Source: Xenopus tropicalis
Taxonomy: Eukaryota; Chordata; Amphibia; Anura; Pipidae
Reading direction: 5' to 3'
NCBI RefSeq assembly: GCF_000004195.4
Contig: NC_030678.2
Location: forward strand, 82,682,904 to 82,746,903
DNA: 64,000 nucleotides
Below are positions 46,488 through 59,076 of the stretch, piece after piece (the first letter of the stretch is position 1; each line of letters begins with the position of its first letter). A program made the translations under genes and the position numbers. The notes beneath the pieces are model-generated. The model did not search any database. It was not told the DNA's origin and saw only the letters and a list, made by a program, of their open reading frames with translations.

Positions 46488-46870
46488 CATACACATTCAG
46501 ATTTTAGTCTTCTTCTGACAAACGTTTGGATATTGGTTGTACATTTAAATGCAACAATCTAAATGTAACATGTAGACTGAAATTGTAGGATAAAGCCCTA
46601 AAAATAACAGTGGATGTTCTGAACATGAAATAGTTGGCAGACACCAGTTGTACAAAATTGACTTCAATTGTAGGTCACCCAAGGATATTATCAGATACAC
46701 AATACATGCACAGATTTTATCGTTATGTAACCAAAATGTTCTGACCTGCCCAATCGAGTAAACAATCAATCACCATGGTATGAAAACAATAATTCTGAGC
46801 CCACACATGGTCCGAAAGTCATACAAAACTAGGTTTTGTTTGACTTTATCGGTGCAAGTATGAACTTTAG
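46488..46870. mobile_element. MITE with GGCCATACAC end, decayed
   Basis: TAAAGGTGGCCATACACATT at the left and GGTGCAAGTATGAACTTTA at the right are weak inverted repeats of the 24605-24878 type. No coding content. Confidence 0.5.
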
Positions 46871-46902
46871 TGTCTGCACATTAGTATCTATTTACTTAGT
46901 TC

Positions 46903-46920
46903 ATATATATATATATAAAT
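46903..46920. repeat. (TA)n microsatellite
   Basis: Alternating AT tract. Confidence 0.9.
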
Positions 46921-48857
46921 GGGAATGTTGTTTGTAATAACATTGTTACTATATATAAAGAGAGAGCAGAGGTATACTAAGGGGTCTAAACCTTAATAGT
47001 GGTTTACAAGTCTGCCCCTAACAGTAATAAAACTAAGTATATTATATGCAGGACTGTATTAAGCACCAGGCTGAAACATGACCCCATGATGCGGAAGTAA
47101 TATCACATGCACAGGTGTGCATGATGCCACTTTTCCCCAGACTGTATGAAGATTGGCTGAGTAAGCAGGGTTAGAGAGCTGTTGGTGGTACAAAGGAGAG
47201 TGGGCTAGTTTGGGAGAGAATTGGAGCAGGTGGGGGTGTAACCACGGGGATTTCAAATTTAGTGGTAATTACCTTGCTACCAAATTTGTAATACCGCCCA
47301 AGGTCCTGGCTAGACTATTACTGGTTAAGTAGTGAAATACTGGCAAGGTGGCAACCCTACCCCTAGCCTCTTACTATTTAATAAATCTATCTTATAAAAT
47401 ATGAGGTATGATTATCCAATTCAAGACACATTAAGACACTTTATCACTATATTCATGTTGACAGTATTCTTTACTGTGCCTTTTTATTTTCCTTACTAAT
47501 CTATGAAAATGAAAACCAGTCACCCTAAAATAGCATTTACATGAAATAATGGCTCACCTACTCATTAGATTCATCTGACCTGGTAGAAGTATTTACTAAA
47601 ATAATTTTTAGCTCTGTGCCCTTTGCCAATGGGCAGAGTTAATAATACCCAGACTGCAGTCAATAAGACCATAGAATGTGGATAACAAAATACGTGATCA
47701 TGACAAAATGCAGCAAAAACCAGTGTAAAATTATGCCACTGTATGAATCTCAGGTACGTTATGTTTTCACTTACTGCATAAGTAAAAAGCATTGGAATGT
47801 ATTGCTTAATGATACCTAGTACTGTATATACTGATCATTAAGAATTTCATGCAAAAACAGTGGAGCAACACTGACATCTGCTGCCACAAATTGTTATTGT
47901 TGTTGTAGGGAGCCTTTGCATTTCACCAAAAACTTACCTGAAGGTTATACACAAAAATGGGGGCTGTGGGAGCACTCCAACACTAAGTAAAATATACAAG
48001 TACAATGGAAGTGCAGCTGATCTGCCCAAATTAGCTACAAGCATACAAAAGATCAGTGCACATTCTCAGTGCAAAATTTGCACCAAAATCTAAGAGTTCA
48101 CCTGTGACAAGGTTTATAGCAAATTTGTGGCAAATATTCACCTAGGGATCACACGCAGGAGATATGAACAGTTAACTTTTAGTATGTTATAGAATGGCCA
48201 GTTGTAATCAACTTTCAAATTGGTCCTTATTATTTATTTTTTATAGTTTTTAAATTATTTGCCTACTTCTTTTGACCCTTTTCAACCTTCAAATGGGGGA
48301 CACTGTCACCGGTTATGGTTATGTGCTATTCTCAAATTGTGAATAACAAAAAGTTCAGCCTGTTCAATATGCGCGCTCCTCTCAGTGGGAAAAAAAAGAC
48401 TGTTTGACGGACTGGGAACATACATTGGCTTTGTGGGCAGAAGAGGCAGGAAATCAGCAGCTATAGATAATCCAGTGTTGCTGCTGGGTTGAAACGTGCC
48501 ATCTTCTTGTAAACTTGCTGGCTGCACTTTAAACGTAAAACTTTTCAAAAACCTTTGGGCTATGCCACTGGGACCAGGCAATGTACATTGATCAACCCCT
48601 TCTCTTTTGTATGCTTAAAGCAAGGTTTCACAACTAACATCCTAACAAGTCTATATTATGAAAACCATTGCCAAACCTGTGAAAGACTGCTATCCAGGAA
48701 GTACAAACGTCAAGAAAGAAAAAGATCAATATATGAATGTAGCACAATGAACTAACATCATTTATTACATCCACCAAATGGTTAAACCCATCCCTATCCC
48801 TTAAAAACATGTAGGCAAAACTTTTGAGAGGGGCCCCATATCATATAATCATAGTAT
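46921..48857. other. No feature recognised
   Basis: AT-rich DNA. A CTTCAG|GTAAGT donor-like site on the minus strand at about 47935 has only a 26-nt open segment in front of it, so it is not called. Confidence 0.5.
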
Positions 48858-49785
48858 TTATGTTGGGTTGAAAACCCCAACACACTGTTATTCAACTTTG
48901 GCTTATTCTTCCGCTTCTTGTTCTTCTTCACGCCCCCCATTTTCTAAACGCTACTCCTCCTACAGTTTTAGGGGTACAACACCCAAACTCCCCACACTTC
49001 TTCGCCCTATAGCGGAGCAGGTTGCTTGTGCTTTTCTAAGGGATCTGGCCCCCCATCTTTTTGTGGCGCCCCTCTGAACACCCCAATTTTTCCATTGACT
49101 TTGACAGGGAAGATTTTCAAACTGCTGCCACACTTACAGCTTTGAAGCTACACCCCCCAAACTTGAATAACATAATAATGAGGGGCACCCCGAATGAAAC
49201 AGTGACATTTGTTGGATGACCGCAAAGTGGGAGGAGCCAACAACAGCCAATCAAATTCCACCCATTGACTTTAGTGGGGAAATTTAAACTGCTGCCAATC
49301 TTACAGCTTTGAGGCTACACTCCCCAAACTTGGATCACAACCTGCTGCCATTCTCACAGTATTAACACCAGGGTCCCCAACCTTTTTAAACTTGGTCAAA
49401 AGGAGACTGCAGTTTTAGTTTTTAAAAGTGGGCAGAGCCACCAACAGCCAATCAAATTTCACCTATTGCATTTTATTGGTTTGATGCCAGAGTTCCCAAA
49501 CTTTGCACAATCACTGGGTGACTACTCATTCAAGTTTTTTTTGTTTTTTTTAAACAGCAAATTGGGAGGGGCCAACAACAGCCAATCAAATTTTACCCAT
49601 TGACTTTTATGGGAAAACTGAAACTGCTGCCAATCTTACAGCTTCGAGGCTTCACTCCCCAAACTTGAATCACATAGTCATGGGGTCAGCCTGAATGAAA
49701 ATATGATGATTATTGGATGCCCAAAAGTGGGCGGAGCTGTGAACAGCCAATCAGATTTTCCTATTTTTCCATTGACTGACATTAT
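48858..49785 (-). repeat. Second ~145-bp tandem array, inverted
   Basis: Reverse-oriented units of the family at 395-1675: AGTGGGAGGAGCCAACAACA with GCCAATCAAATTCCACCCATTG and then AAACTGCTGCCAATCTTACA with GCTTTGAGGCTACACTCCCC. GCCAATCA cores lie near 49246, 49449, 49581 and 49747. The left part (48858-49080) is more diverged. It starts with the same TTATGTTGGGTTGAAAA stretch found left of the first array. Confidence 0.8.
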
Positions 49786-52693
49786 GTTGTATTTCAGACA
49801 GCGTTCATTACAATGCTCTGATATGATGAGGGGCCTCTCTCATGGGTTTTGACTAAATGTTTCAAAGGGGGAAGTCTGCCTTCTGAACCAAAACCCCTAT
49901 TATACCTTTCACTGTGAATAAATACCATTTTTATATGCTGAAATCTAGCTGCAAAATAGACCTTCTCTTTCTGCATTATTTGAAGTGCTAGCAAGGGAGG
50001 AGGGACTAAAACATTGATGTTACAAATTGTAACAACTTCACCACAGCATACAGACAGCATGCAGCAACTACATAGCCCACAATGCATTGCACTCCGATGT
50101 TACTTTCCTTATTGACATCACATGTGCAGGGGATCGTTGGACTTGGAGGAAGCAGGCTGAAGGCAGGCTCAGGAAAGTCAACTACTGTTACATTTTTTTT
50201 TTTAAGAGTATCAAAGTAGTCAGCCAGATCAACAGAAGAACAGGGGGCCAGGCTCAGGCAACTCTTCCAAACCATACCATTACATTAAAAATCATGAAAA
50301 GTTGCTTGAAATTATGTTTACTTTTCAAAAAGCTTGCTGTGTCTGGGCAGAGTTCCCGTTAAAAGGACAGGAATGTTTTTAAACTTTTGGAGGATGTAAT
50401 AAATTATATTAGTATTAATAGTTTGTGTGCTACATTCATAGTCATTTACTTCCTGGGTTGCACTAAACCCCCCTCAGGGGTTCTCCTAAGGAACAATGTT
50501 TTACAGGACCAAGTATTTAGCATTCTGCATAGAAGACTTTGGAAAGGGCAAAAAGCCAGGAAAAAGATATCAAAATTGGATTTATGCAAATTTGGATATA
50601 GAAGCAGAAATGGCTTTAGTTGAACTTAAGTCTTAGAATGAAATTTGTGTGATAATATCATACCATTTATAAAAATGAAATTTAATTTACTTGTGATACG
50701 TGTCCTGAAGATTGCTGGAGAAAATAAGACATTTTGCTGTTCAGTTGGAAGGCAAATTTTTTTCTATAAATTAAGTGTTGGATTTTTGATAAAGCAACAG
50801 AAGCCAGTCATACATCTCTAAGCACAGACATGAAAAGATCATAAAACTGGTTTTGTGAGATTTAACAAACCTATGGCAGACCTACACAATGTAACAGATG
50901 TTATTAGCATTAATATAAAGCACATACAGTAAGTGTGTACATGAGAGTCTTTAGATTTTTTTTTGTCACACCACAATGGGTTTTAAAAATGGCATCTGCT
51001 GATAATTACATTTTTTTGACTGTGAAAAATGTTCTGTTCCCAATTTTTACAAATGATGTGTAATTTCTTCCCAATGGCATAATATACAACATTGTCTATT
51101 GTTAATATTATTGGTAACTGTCAGGAGTTACAGTATATTTTTGTGTAAAGTATTTATATGGCACCCTTGTTATGAGTTAGTCAGAAACCATGTTTACAGC
51201 TTTTTCCTTTGATATGCGCCAGTTTTTGTGCGCAACTATTCTGGTGTGTGCCAATTTTTTGTGTCTTTACTGCAGAAATGACAAAATGGAAGAGATGTCA
51301 CTTGTTTTTTCGTGTGCTTGCAGTACCAAACAAGGTGTGTCTTATGGGTACTTAAACTTGCATAGAATGCCTGCTCATCAGAATCCCTTAGACAAAAGAC
51401 TGTGTTCCAAAACGGGGTTCTCTCAATCCCCATGTGTCTGCTTTTACTGTTTATTACATTTTGGTGGTATACACAACTACATAATACATAACTGGTGGTA
51501 TGTTTATTATGCACTGCAATTGTGTTTTCCATTTTGTGAATATTTACCATATAAAGAGCATGATATGTATATGTAATATACCATTTGCTGCCTTTTTGTG
51601 GTTAGTAGGTGCGCATTGAGTAATTGATTGATTTGCATTAATATTCTGTTTTCCCCTATGTGGGCTTGGGGAACAGATTTGTAATTGCACCCCTTTTTGT
51701 TTTTTCTGTTTTATAGCCAGCTATTTTTGCTTTAGCAATTGTGGTGTGTTCTCTGAAAGTTTGTTTAAAAACAAAATGGCATCCCTAATGCCAACCCATA
51801 AGCCTGCAGAACCAAGCCCTTTATCTGCATTACCTTTACAGGACCCATTTTCCTAGCATTAGAAGATAAACAACTATCTAACAGCCTGTGATCTTTAAGT
51901 TCCCAATAAAATCAGAATGGTGATGCTGGTACACTGAGTTTGAACCAACTGCCAAGAGAAACATTCTTACGAAGGCAGAATGAAGATACCTGGTGAAGTG
52001 TTTGCCTTTGACAAGCGGAACACATTTCAGTAAAACTATTCCAGATAAGGCAAATTATAAAAAAAACCTTGTGTATTTCACAAAGTATCTTTTATGGTAT
52101 TTGGCTCTGCCAAAATAACAAGATAATAATTCTAATAGAAGTTTAGCAAAGGAAGAGATATAGTAGGTGTGAAGTTAAAAAGCAGCAGTGAGCCCAATGT
52201 TAATGGTATAAGTAACCCATTTCCCTTTAGCAGCAGAAATATTTTCCACAATTTTTCTGATTTGAGGAAATATCTAATGGTAAGAAGACAGACTGTTCAG
52301 GTCTCATTGTGCAAATCCTCACCCTACCTGCACATGTATAATTGTTTGCCCTACCCACAACTGATCTACTTCAGAATGAAGTGATGACTTTTGGGGCTGT
52401 GAGGAGAAGATGCATATAATTAATCTAAATGTTATCTTAAAATATTTCCTACTTCTGGATAAAGAGGGGAATTAGACCCCAACATTATTTTTTGTTATAG
52501 TACCTATATAGAGTTTCCAAAAAAGAAATGATTAGGTGTTGCACAAATTGGTTTGATCATTTTCCAGCAATAATCCCCTTCCCCCTAATAGCACCTCACA
52601 GATATAATGTGACTCAGTGTCTGCGGTCTGTTTAGCTGGAAATCATTTGGTAGACAAAACACAATAAACCTCCCTGTGAACAATGCCCTAAGT
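49786..52693. other. No gene recognised; probable unnamed repeats
   Basis: About 49790-50370 is less AT-rich and repeat-like (GTTAAAAGGACAGGAATG near 50360 resembles a TTAA-type end), but I cannot set boundaries. Near 51985-52030 there is another GGTGAAGTGT...AACACATTTC motif of the 36051 family. A 128-codon plus-strand frame at 51190-51576 shows no protein signature. Confidence 0.4.
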
Positions 52694-52999
52694 CAGTGAT
52701 CCCCAACCAGTGGCTCGAGAGCAACATGTTGCTCCCCAACCCCTGGAATATTGCTCACAGTGGCCCCAAAGTAGGTGTTTATTTGTGAATTTGTGGCTTG
52801 AAAGCAAGTTTAAGTTGCCTAAAACCCCAGTTTAATTCCAAAGGAGCCTTCTGTAGGCTGCCAGTCCCCATAAGGGCTAACAAATAGCCAACCAAAGCTC
52901 TTATTTGGCACCCCTGGAACTTTTTTTATGCTTGTGTTGCTCCCCAACACTTTTTCCATTTGAATATGGCTCATGGGTATAAAAGGTTGGGGATCCCTG
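52694..52999 (+). mobile_element. Complete hAT MITE with perfect 8-bp duplication
   Basis: A 306-bp element with inverted ends CAGTGATCCCCAACC and GGTTGGGGATCCCTG, flanked by CCCTAAGT at 52686-52693 and exactly again at 53000-53007. Subterminal GTGGCTCGAGAGCAACATGT and TGGCTCATGGG extend the relationship. The interior has no transposase. The duplication fits nnnTAnnn. One of the best-preserved insertions here. Confidence 0.95.
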
Positions 53000-53402
53000 C
53001 CCTAAGTGATCACTAAAACACAGCTGTAAAGAGCATACAATGTACACTAATAGAAAGTATGTATTAATTCTACGATAGATGCTAAAGATTATTTAGGACT
53101 GGGATATATTTGCTCAAATTGCAGTTTGCTCTGTAGGACAGTAAACAAATAAAAGCATAAAAAGTGTTGTGTTAGTGCACTCTACCTCAGCAGCACCAAA
53201 TGTGTGGGCCGTTCCTTGTGTGGTGCTCTGAGAAATTAGTTCTGGACATAGCATCTTCTTTTAGGTGCTTTAGAACTTGAGGTTGTTGTTTACAGGGCTG
53301 AATAGCTTGGCAAAAGTAAGTAGTAGCCTGGAACATGATCTTGCTGTGCAATTTAGATCAAAAGGGGCATGTCAGTAAATACATACAGATGCCATTACTT
53401 AC

Positions 53403-53492
53403 CTGAGTAGAAGGGAATAGCAATTCTTGGATGAAGAAGAGCCCTAAGCAATGCCAGGACACCCAAAATTACATCCAACCACGCTGCTATTA
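53403..53492 (-). CDS. Candidate coding exon, hydrophobic
   Basis: A minus-strand segment ends at donor TACTCAG|GTAAGTAATGG. One frame is open for 29 codons, reading IAAWLDVILGVLALLRALL then HPRIAIPFYS, a possible membrane helix. The acceptor is uncertain because several AGs lie at 53493-53510 and a TAA sits just upstream in frame. The end phase fits the candidate at 19579-19670 but the start phase does not fit the one at 55870-55914. Hydrophobic open stretches are common in T-rich DNA. Confidence 0.22.
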
Positions 53493-54257
53493 CTGCTTAC
53501 TGGAATTGCATGAAAATGCCAAATATATATTAAATTCTCACTTGTAAAAATGTGCACCTCTGAGTTGCCAGCTAAGAATCACTTGCATATTCAATTTGTG
53601 GGCATACCATTTATTATAGCAGACATGGAAAGCAATTTTAGTATTTTCATGTTGCATTTGTTAAAAAAGGGAAAAATTACGTCAATTGTTTAGTCCTCAA
53701 CCAAGCTGGTAATTACACTGAGCCTCAGGCCCAACCTAGATAGTGATTTTCACTGTTTCATCTGTATTATATGCTGTAGCACTTAATAGGATCAAGTCAT
53801 TTTCTACTCATTACTGTATTCATTTTATCCCATATACTCCATGATGCACACTTAAAATGAAGGATACAATTGTTTGATGAGTCTATTCAATAGGGAGAAC
53901 TATGTTTTATATATTTTGATGGCAACACATTGTGTGTACAATTTAACAGGCTCTCTCATGAGTGTTGCAGTTATAGTATTCTTTTCATTTCATAGATCAA
54001 GTTCCAATCCAATGAGCTTTCAATAGTGAAAAATTTTATTTTCTTGTACAAGTTTCAATAAATTAATCTTAAAGTTTAAGTCTGATATAAAGCTAGAAAC
54101 ACCCTCTTTATAATGAAAGCCTCAATTTATAATGCTCTACACACACCAAGAAAAGACAAAGAATACTTTAGAAAAGATTTTATTAGAAAATTAACAATAA
54201 AACAATAATGCAAGAAAAAAAAAATCAACAGTGCTAATACTACTTATCTATGGTTCT

Positions 54258-54480
54258 TTAAAGGGGAAGTTTACCTTTAAATTTATTTTGAGTGTGATGT
54301 AGACTTTGTTGACTGGCCTCGCTCCAGACTGGCCAGATTAATTGTGAAATTATGTCCTGTATATTAACTATCTTTCTATCAATAATCAATCTGTCAATAA
54401 AGCCACTTCACAGTTGCTAGGGTAAGTATGACCCTAGCAACCAGATAATGGTATAAATTCCAAACCGGAACCTAAAGGAC
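54258..54480 (+). mobile_element. TTAA-type MITE, left part
   Basis: Starts TTAAAGGGGAAGTTTACC and includes GTTGCTAGGGTAAGTATGAC followed by CCTAGCAACC, a local hairpin, blocks I associate with a common Xenopus TTAA repeat. The right end is missing. Confidence 0.55.
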
Positions 54481-54782
54481 AGAAACCACAGAGTAAAAGC
54501 ACAAAAAAATTAATGCAAATTGCCTTAGAATTACACACCAATAAAATTTAATTACAAGATGAACTATGGCATGGAAGACAGTAACGAAGCCTAAATCAAA
54601 TTTGAAAGAATTTTTTTGATAAGAAAACAATCATCAAGCATCTAATCATAGAGCATTCTATAACAAAAGAATACTGATGCATGAAGAGCAGTTAGAGGGA
54701 CATACAGCAGATATTTTACACTAAAATGCTAATACTGGGCAGCACATTCAAGTACATATAGCCAAAAGATAAAACCTTCCTC

Positions 54783-54943
54783 CATATGTAATAAAAGGCA
54801 CTAAGTTTGCCCAGGAGCATGAACCCATTGTAGCCAATAAGATGTTTGCTCTTTATACAGGTAACCAGTAAATGCTACCTGATGATTATTTGCTATGAGT
54901 TGCTACTTCTGGGCAAACTTAATGCATTTTATTACATAACCCC
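54783..54943. mobile_element. MITE, AATAAAAGGCA...GTTTGCCCA family, longer copy
   Basis: The left end ATGTAATAAAAGGCACTAAG with TTTGCCCAGGAGCA is complemented by TTCTGGGCAAACTTAATGCA with TTTTATTACATAA. A 160-bp palindromic element, and the longer relative of 35114-35222. Confidence 0.85.
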
Positions 54944-55559
54944 ATTTATATCAAATAACATCACCCATTGAAATTATTTTCAGTGACTTATCAGGTTTAT
55001 AATATTTGTGCTAAAAAGACATTTTGCACATATCTGAGCGTTCCTATGGGAAATATTGGGTGAAAACACAGACTACTGGTACACATAGGCCCAAACAGCC
55101 CACTAGTGACTTTCTATGGCATCTTACAGTAATCCACAGATTGACAGTGTGGGCCTATGTGCATGTGAAAATTTACTAATGCAAACCTGAGTGCAAAACT
55201 ACTTCCAAGAAATGGCATTCTAACAGGTACTTGCAGCAATGCATGCTCCTCTTTCATCGGCTTTGGTGAACAAGGCGAAAAGTATAGCATGCAAAGATTT
55301 CAAGGAAGTATTGAATTAATAACTGCTGAGGTGGTGTTAGTTTCAGGTTTTCATTTGTGTGAACAAACAACTGGCTTGCATCTTATTGATGCAAGCAAAA
55401 CTCAGCTTGCTAATGATTTACCAATGCAAATTCATATTAAAGTTGCATTAGGTTGTGAGTGAATTTTGAACCCTGCTCTCGCTTTTTAAATGAGTCTTTA
55501 TACACTTTAAGTCAACATGTTTTTTACTTGTGAGTCACACTCAGATATAATAAATGTTG

Positions 55560-55785
55560 ATGAAAAAAAATGTTCTTTGGCAATACCAAATAAGGACTAC
55601 GATTGGCTATTTGGTAGCCCCATGTGGACTGCTGGAGGCTCTGCTTGGAGTAAAACTACACTTCCAAAACTTGCTTCCAAGCCAGAGATTTAAAAATTGG
55701 GCACCTACATTGAGGCAACTGGGAGCAACATCCAAGGGGTTGGTTACCAACTAGTTGCTCACGAGCCACTGGTTGGAGATCACTG
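55560..55785 (-). mobile_element. hAT MITE, same family as 52694-52999, truncated
   Basis: On the minus strand it starts CAGTGATCTCCAACCAGTGG at 55785 and follows the family through CTCGTGAGCAAC, ATGTTGCTCCC and GGCTTGGAAGCAAG. The next eight bases outside are CTTTAGGT, again nnnTAnnn. The far end (low coordinates) fades into AT-rich sequence without the second terminus. Confidence 0.8.
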
Positions 55786-55869
55786 CTTTAGGTGGTGTTT
55801 AAATCATCTACACATGGCTTAGAGAAAATGTATTCTTCCTTAACCCAGCAGACCAGACGTACAGCTTAC

Positions 55870-55914
55870 CTTCAGCGCTTCATGATACCCCAGAGCAATA
55901 AGGAATCGTTTGTC
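55870..55914 (-). CDS. Candidate coding exon, unidentified protein
   Basis: A 45-nt minus-strand segment lies between a good acceptor (CCTTTTACTTTACAG) and donor GTAAGC. Only phase 0 is open, reading DKRFLIALGYHEALK. It holds two CpGs (CGA, GCG) in a CpG-poor region and has a balanced codon composition. The phase agrees with the candidate at 57418-57443. I do not recognise the protein. Confidence 0.38.
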
Positions 55915-57417
55915 CTGTAAAGTAAAAGGCATGGAATAGGTAATTCCAATTTGTTGTACCAAATCACTTGAAAGAAGAAAACAAATTGAAAGACAGACAC
56001 CACAAAGCATTAATATTCTTCCAGATAAAATGTATATTTACCAGTTGACTTCCATGTGATTCTTTAGTCTTCACTGAACAAAACTATTCTTTCCTAGAAC
56101 ATTAAGAAGAATGTCATGTAACAAATAGGTAAACTTTACATTTTTAACTTGGTTACAAAAGACCTATCAATACAAATATACTTCAACATACTTACATTTG
56201 TATATAGTTACCTCTTTTTAATAGGTATCCATAATGTATTAAAAAAATGGCCAGTTAATTCCTCTGCAGTGCCTACAGATCAGTCTTCAAGAAAGCCCCA
56301 GTTATCAAATAGAAAAATAGTTATGGATTTCCAGAAGGCAGGTGAGATTATGTTTATATTTGCAGGAAATCTGGGCAGATCAGAAAAAGGTGAATCTATT
56401 GGTATTGCTATTACATGTGCATGGTTTCCTATATCTGAATAAATACATTTGTTTCTCTGTAGTTACCAGATAACTAAATAATAAAAACCTTGCAAATCAT
56501 TTAATATCAAATGCGGTTTGTTTGTTGGCTGAACTGCATGGACTTCTTCCTGGTCCCAACTTATTCATTCAAAAACGGCTAACCCTATAAACACTACCTT
56601 TTTTCGTTGTCCCAATCCTTCACACTCAGACACACTCAAACATCTTTCTTGGATTTCTAACTGGCCTACATTGTCCTCAGCATCTGTTGTTAACTGAACA
56701 AGTACACTGACCACAGACTCTTTCATGCAGCTGTTGAGGTTGAGCAACGAGGTTGAGTAGGAAAACAATGGTTTCAAGATAATTTCTTCTAGTACTGACA
56801 TACCTGCCAACATTCTCATTGCCCAGGCCACAATTTTTTTAGTTGTCTAAAAGTCATCCCTTGCTCAATGCACGAGTCTAGTCTGGGAGTGCGTACATGT
56901 TGGAGCATTGTGTGTCACAGATTTCTATAATTTTTCTGTCCTTAAGCGAACACAAGCACAGGTGTTGTTTGTGTATAATGTTGCTGATGCCATGCACAGA
57001 ATGTTAATTGTGGAGATATCTGGTTCACTGATGCCAGGTGGATTGCATGTATACCAGTACACTTTGGTTAAAGAAGTCTATTTCCACTTATTTGAGAGAA
57101 TGCAGCAATAATAGCGATTTTTATTGACAATTTGCATTTATTTCTAAGGACCTGCGCTTAAATGAATGTCAGTACTACTTTTAATAGAAAAGAGCATTTG
57201 CAGTTAACAAAAGGGAATTGTCCACGTGGAAACTTAACTGTAGAATTTTTTTTAAAAAAAAAAATCACAGCTACAAGGCAATTCTAGAAATAAATGTAAA
57301 ATATAAAAAAAATGTAAAAGTACACATGTAGCCAATGCATATTTGTGCTACCCACAAATCTTGAACAGAGAATCTTTAATTTCCATGTCCTCCATCACAT
57401 CCCAGAGTACTTATTAC

Positions 57418-57443
57418 CTTCAGCGGGAACTTTCGTAAATCAG
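57418..57443 (-). CDS. Candidate microexon
   Basis: 26 nt on the minus strand ending CTGAAG|GTAATAAG, preceded by TTGCCATTCTTACTGAATCTTG ending in AAG. After two bases completing a split codon it reads DLRKFPLK and ends in phase 0, as the next candidate (55870-55914) requires. It contains CGA and CCG. Very short, so weak on its own. Confidence 0.2.
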
Positions 57444-58159
57444 CTTCAAGATTCAGTAAGAATGGCAACCAGAGGCAAAGAGATGTCATTACAAATAAGA
57501 GTATTTAATTAATGATAATAACTTGCTTCACTAATATAGTGGGGTCTATTGTGCTTTGGAGAGATGTTGCCATTTTTATAGCCCCCAGTCTGCCCTAAGG
57601 CTTCACAGACTTTGCATATCATTATTTTAATATAATCTGGAACATACTGTATGAGAATGAATCAGCCCACAACATGTAAAACATTGGGCAACACTGACTG
57701 GGGTACACTGAGTGGATCACTGTGCTTTGTATGCAGACAAAGGAAAGCAGGTCCGTTGTCATCCAGTCTTTCATGTAGACCCACTGACAGGCAAACATTT
57801 GCATTTCCACGTCAATATTAGCTCAGTGTGTGAACAGATATGCATAGATATGCACCAAACTTTAATGTGTCAACCAGAAATTTAAACCTGCCCTAAAATT
57901 ATCATTTGCCCAGAATTTTACTGTATGTTAAAAATTAACTAGAATGCAATAACAAAAAGAAGGATTAAACCTGGGTTTTAAACAAAATGGGAGCACTAAT
58001 TAGAAATTCAGTATTGATACATTTAAGGTTATGCACTTGTAATAAAAAAATGTTCAAGCCACATATACCTTTAATGTGATTAAGTTATGGGGGAAACTCT
58101 TGATTGAGCAGGAGCAATTATGAAGGTTTAATCTTTAACTGCGAAAAGGGAGAGCGGTG

Positions 58160-58330
58160 AGCTTGTGGCATTCTCTCCCTGAAATGGGAACACATCAGGC
58201 ACATACATAAGTTAGTTTTAAGAAAGAGTTGGATGCCTTATTAGTAAATGAGAAAACAAAATGTATTAAAATTAATATACATTTTAGTGTCGGGAAGGAA
58301 TATTTTTCCCCTGTAAAAGAAATTGTAGAT
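58160..58330 (+). pseudogene. CR1/L2-like LINE 3' fragment
   Basis: Translates as LWHSLPEMG, then after a stop VSFKKELDALL, the decayed C-terminal block (LWNSLP...FK..LD.LL) of the LINE type seen at 12402-13178. GTGTCGGGAAGGAATATTTT follows as untranslated 3' sequence. Confidence 0.65.
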
Positions 58331-58439
58331 GTATTTTCACCACAAACATAAAAAGCTGCAAGGGTCAATGCTACATTTTAAAGTAGAATGCAAGTCAAAA
58401 TTTAAAAAGCATACTGCCCAATAGTGCATACTGCCCAAT

Positions 58440-58918
58440 AGTCCTCCTATTGTTTAGTAAAAACGCCACACTTTTGGCTCACCTAATCAAATATTTACTC
58501 AGTCACACTTACTTCACATTTTCTAGAACAGGCAGCCATCTCTAAAAAGGTTTTCTCCCTTCCTTTCCCTCCTTGCTTCATACTGCACATGTGTTTCATT
58601 TCCTCCTCCCCCCCCCCCCCCTCTGCCAGATCCGCTTCTGATTGGCTGGTGGGAATGTGTAGCTCAGAACAGGAGACAGGATCAAGTTACACACATGCTC
58701 AGAGAATAGGAAGGCTGCCGCTGGCAGCCTACAGGAAGGACAGAGAGATTTCAGTGATGTCACTGTAGTCTTCACACTGCTGTAGGCTGCCAGCACCATA
58801 TCTCAGAGAAGCAAGCAGCGATCTGGGAATTTAGATATGCAGGAAGTACTTAAAAATAATGCCTTTAGATGTACTTTTAATTTATATTAACCTTTCATTG
58901 TCCTTTAAACAGAACTTT
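58440..58918 (-). mobile_element. TTAA-type MITE, right-end part, with internal hairpin
   Basis: Ends CTTTCATTGTCCTTTAA (TTAA 58915-58918). GGCAGCCTACAG (about 58722-58733) is complemented by CTGTAGGCTGCC (about 58779-58790). Includes a C14 run at about 58608-58621. No second TTAA terminus found at the left. Confidence 0.5.
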
Positions 58919-59076
58919 CCACATAGCCAGATATTATGCAAGTGAAGTGTAGATTTGTTTTGTACCCAGCTTTAAAAGACTCCTAGCATGCTGAAGACAT
59001 TGATACTGGTATGTTTCTGTGTGTTTTTAATTTTTTTTTTTTTTAACTTGACCCAGACATTCTGGCTTCATTATCC

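Noticed and set aside
47571..47792. Minus-strand 73-codon frame near a GTGAGC donor-like site
   Set aside because: The frame stops before the donor and has no acceptor; no protein signature.
51190..51576. 128-codon plus-strand open frame, Cys/Phe-rich
   Set aside because: No recognisable motif or splice context, and composition simply follows T-rich DNA. The GTGCGCAA-like flanks suggest repeat sequence.
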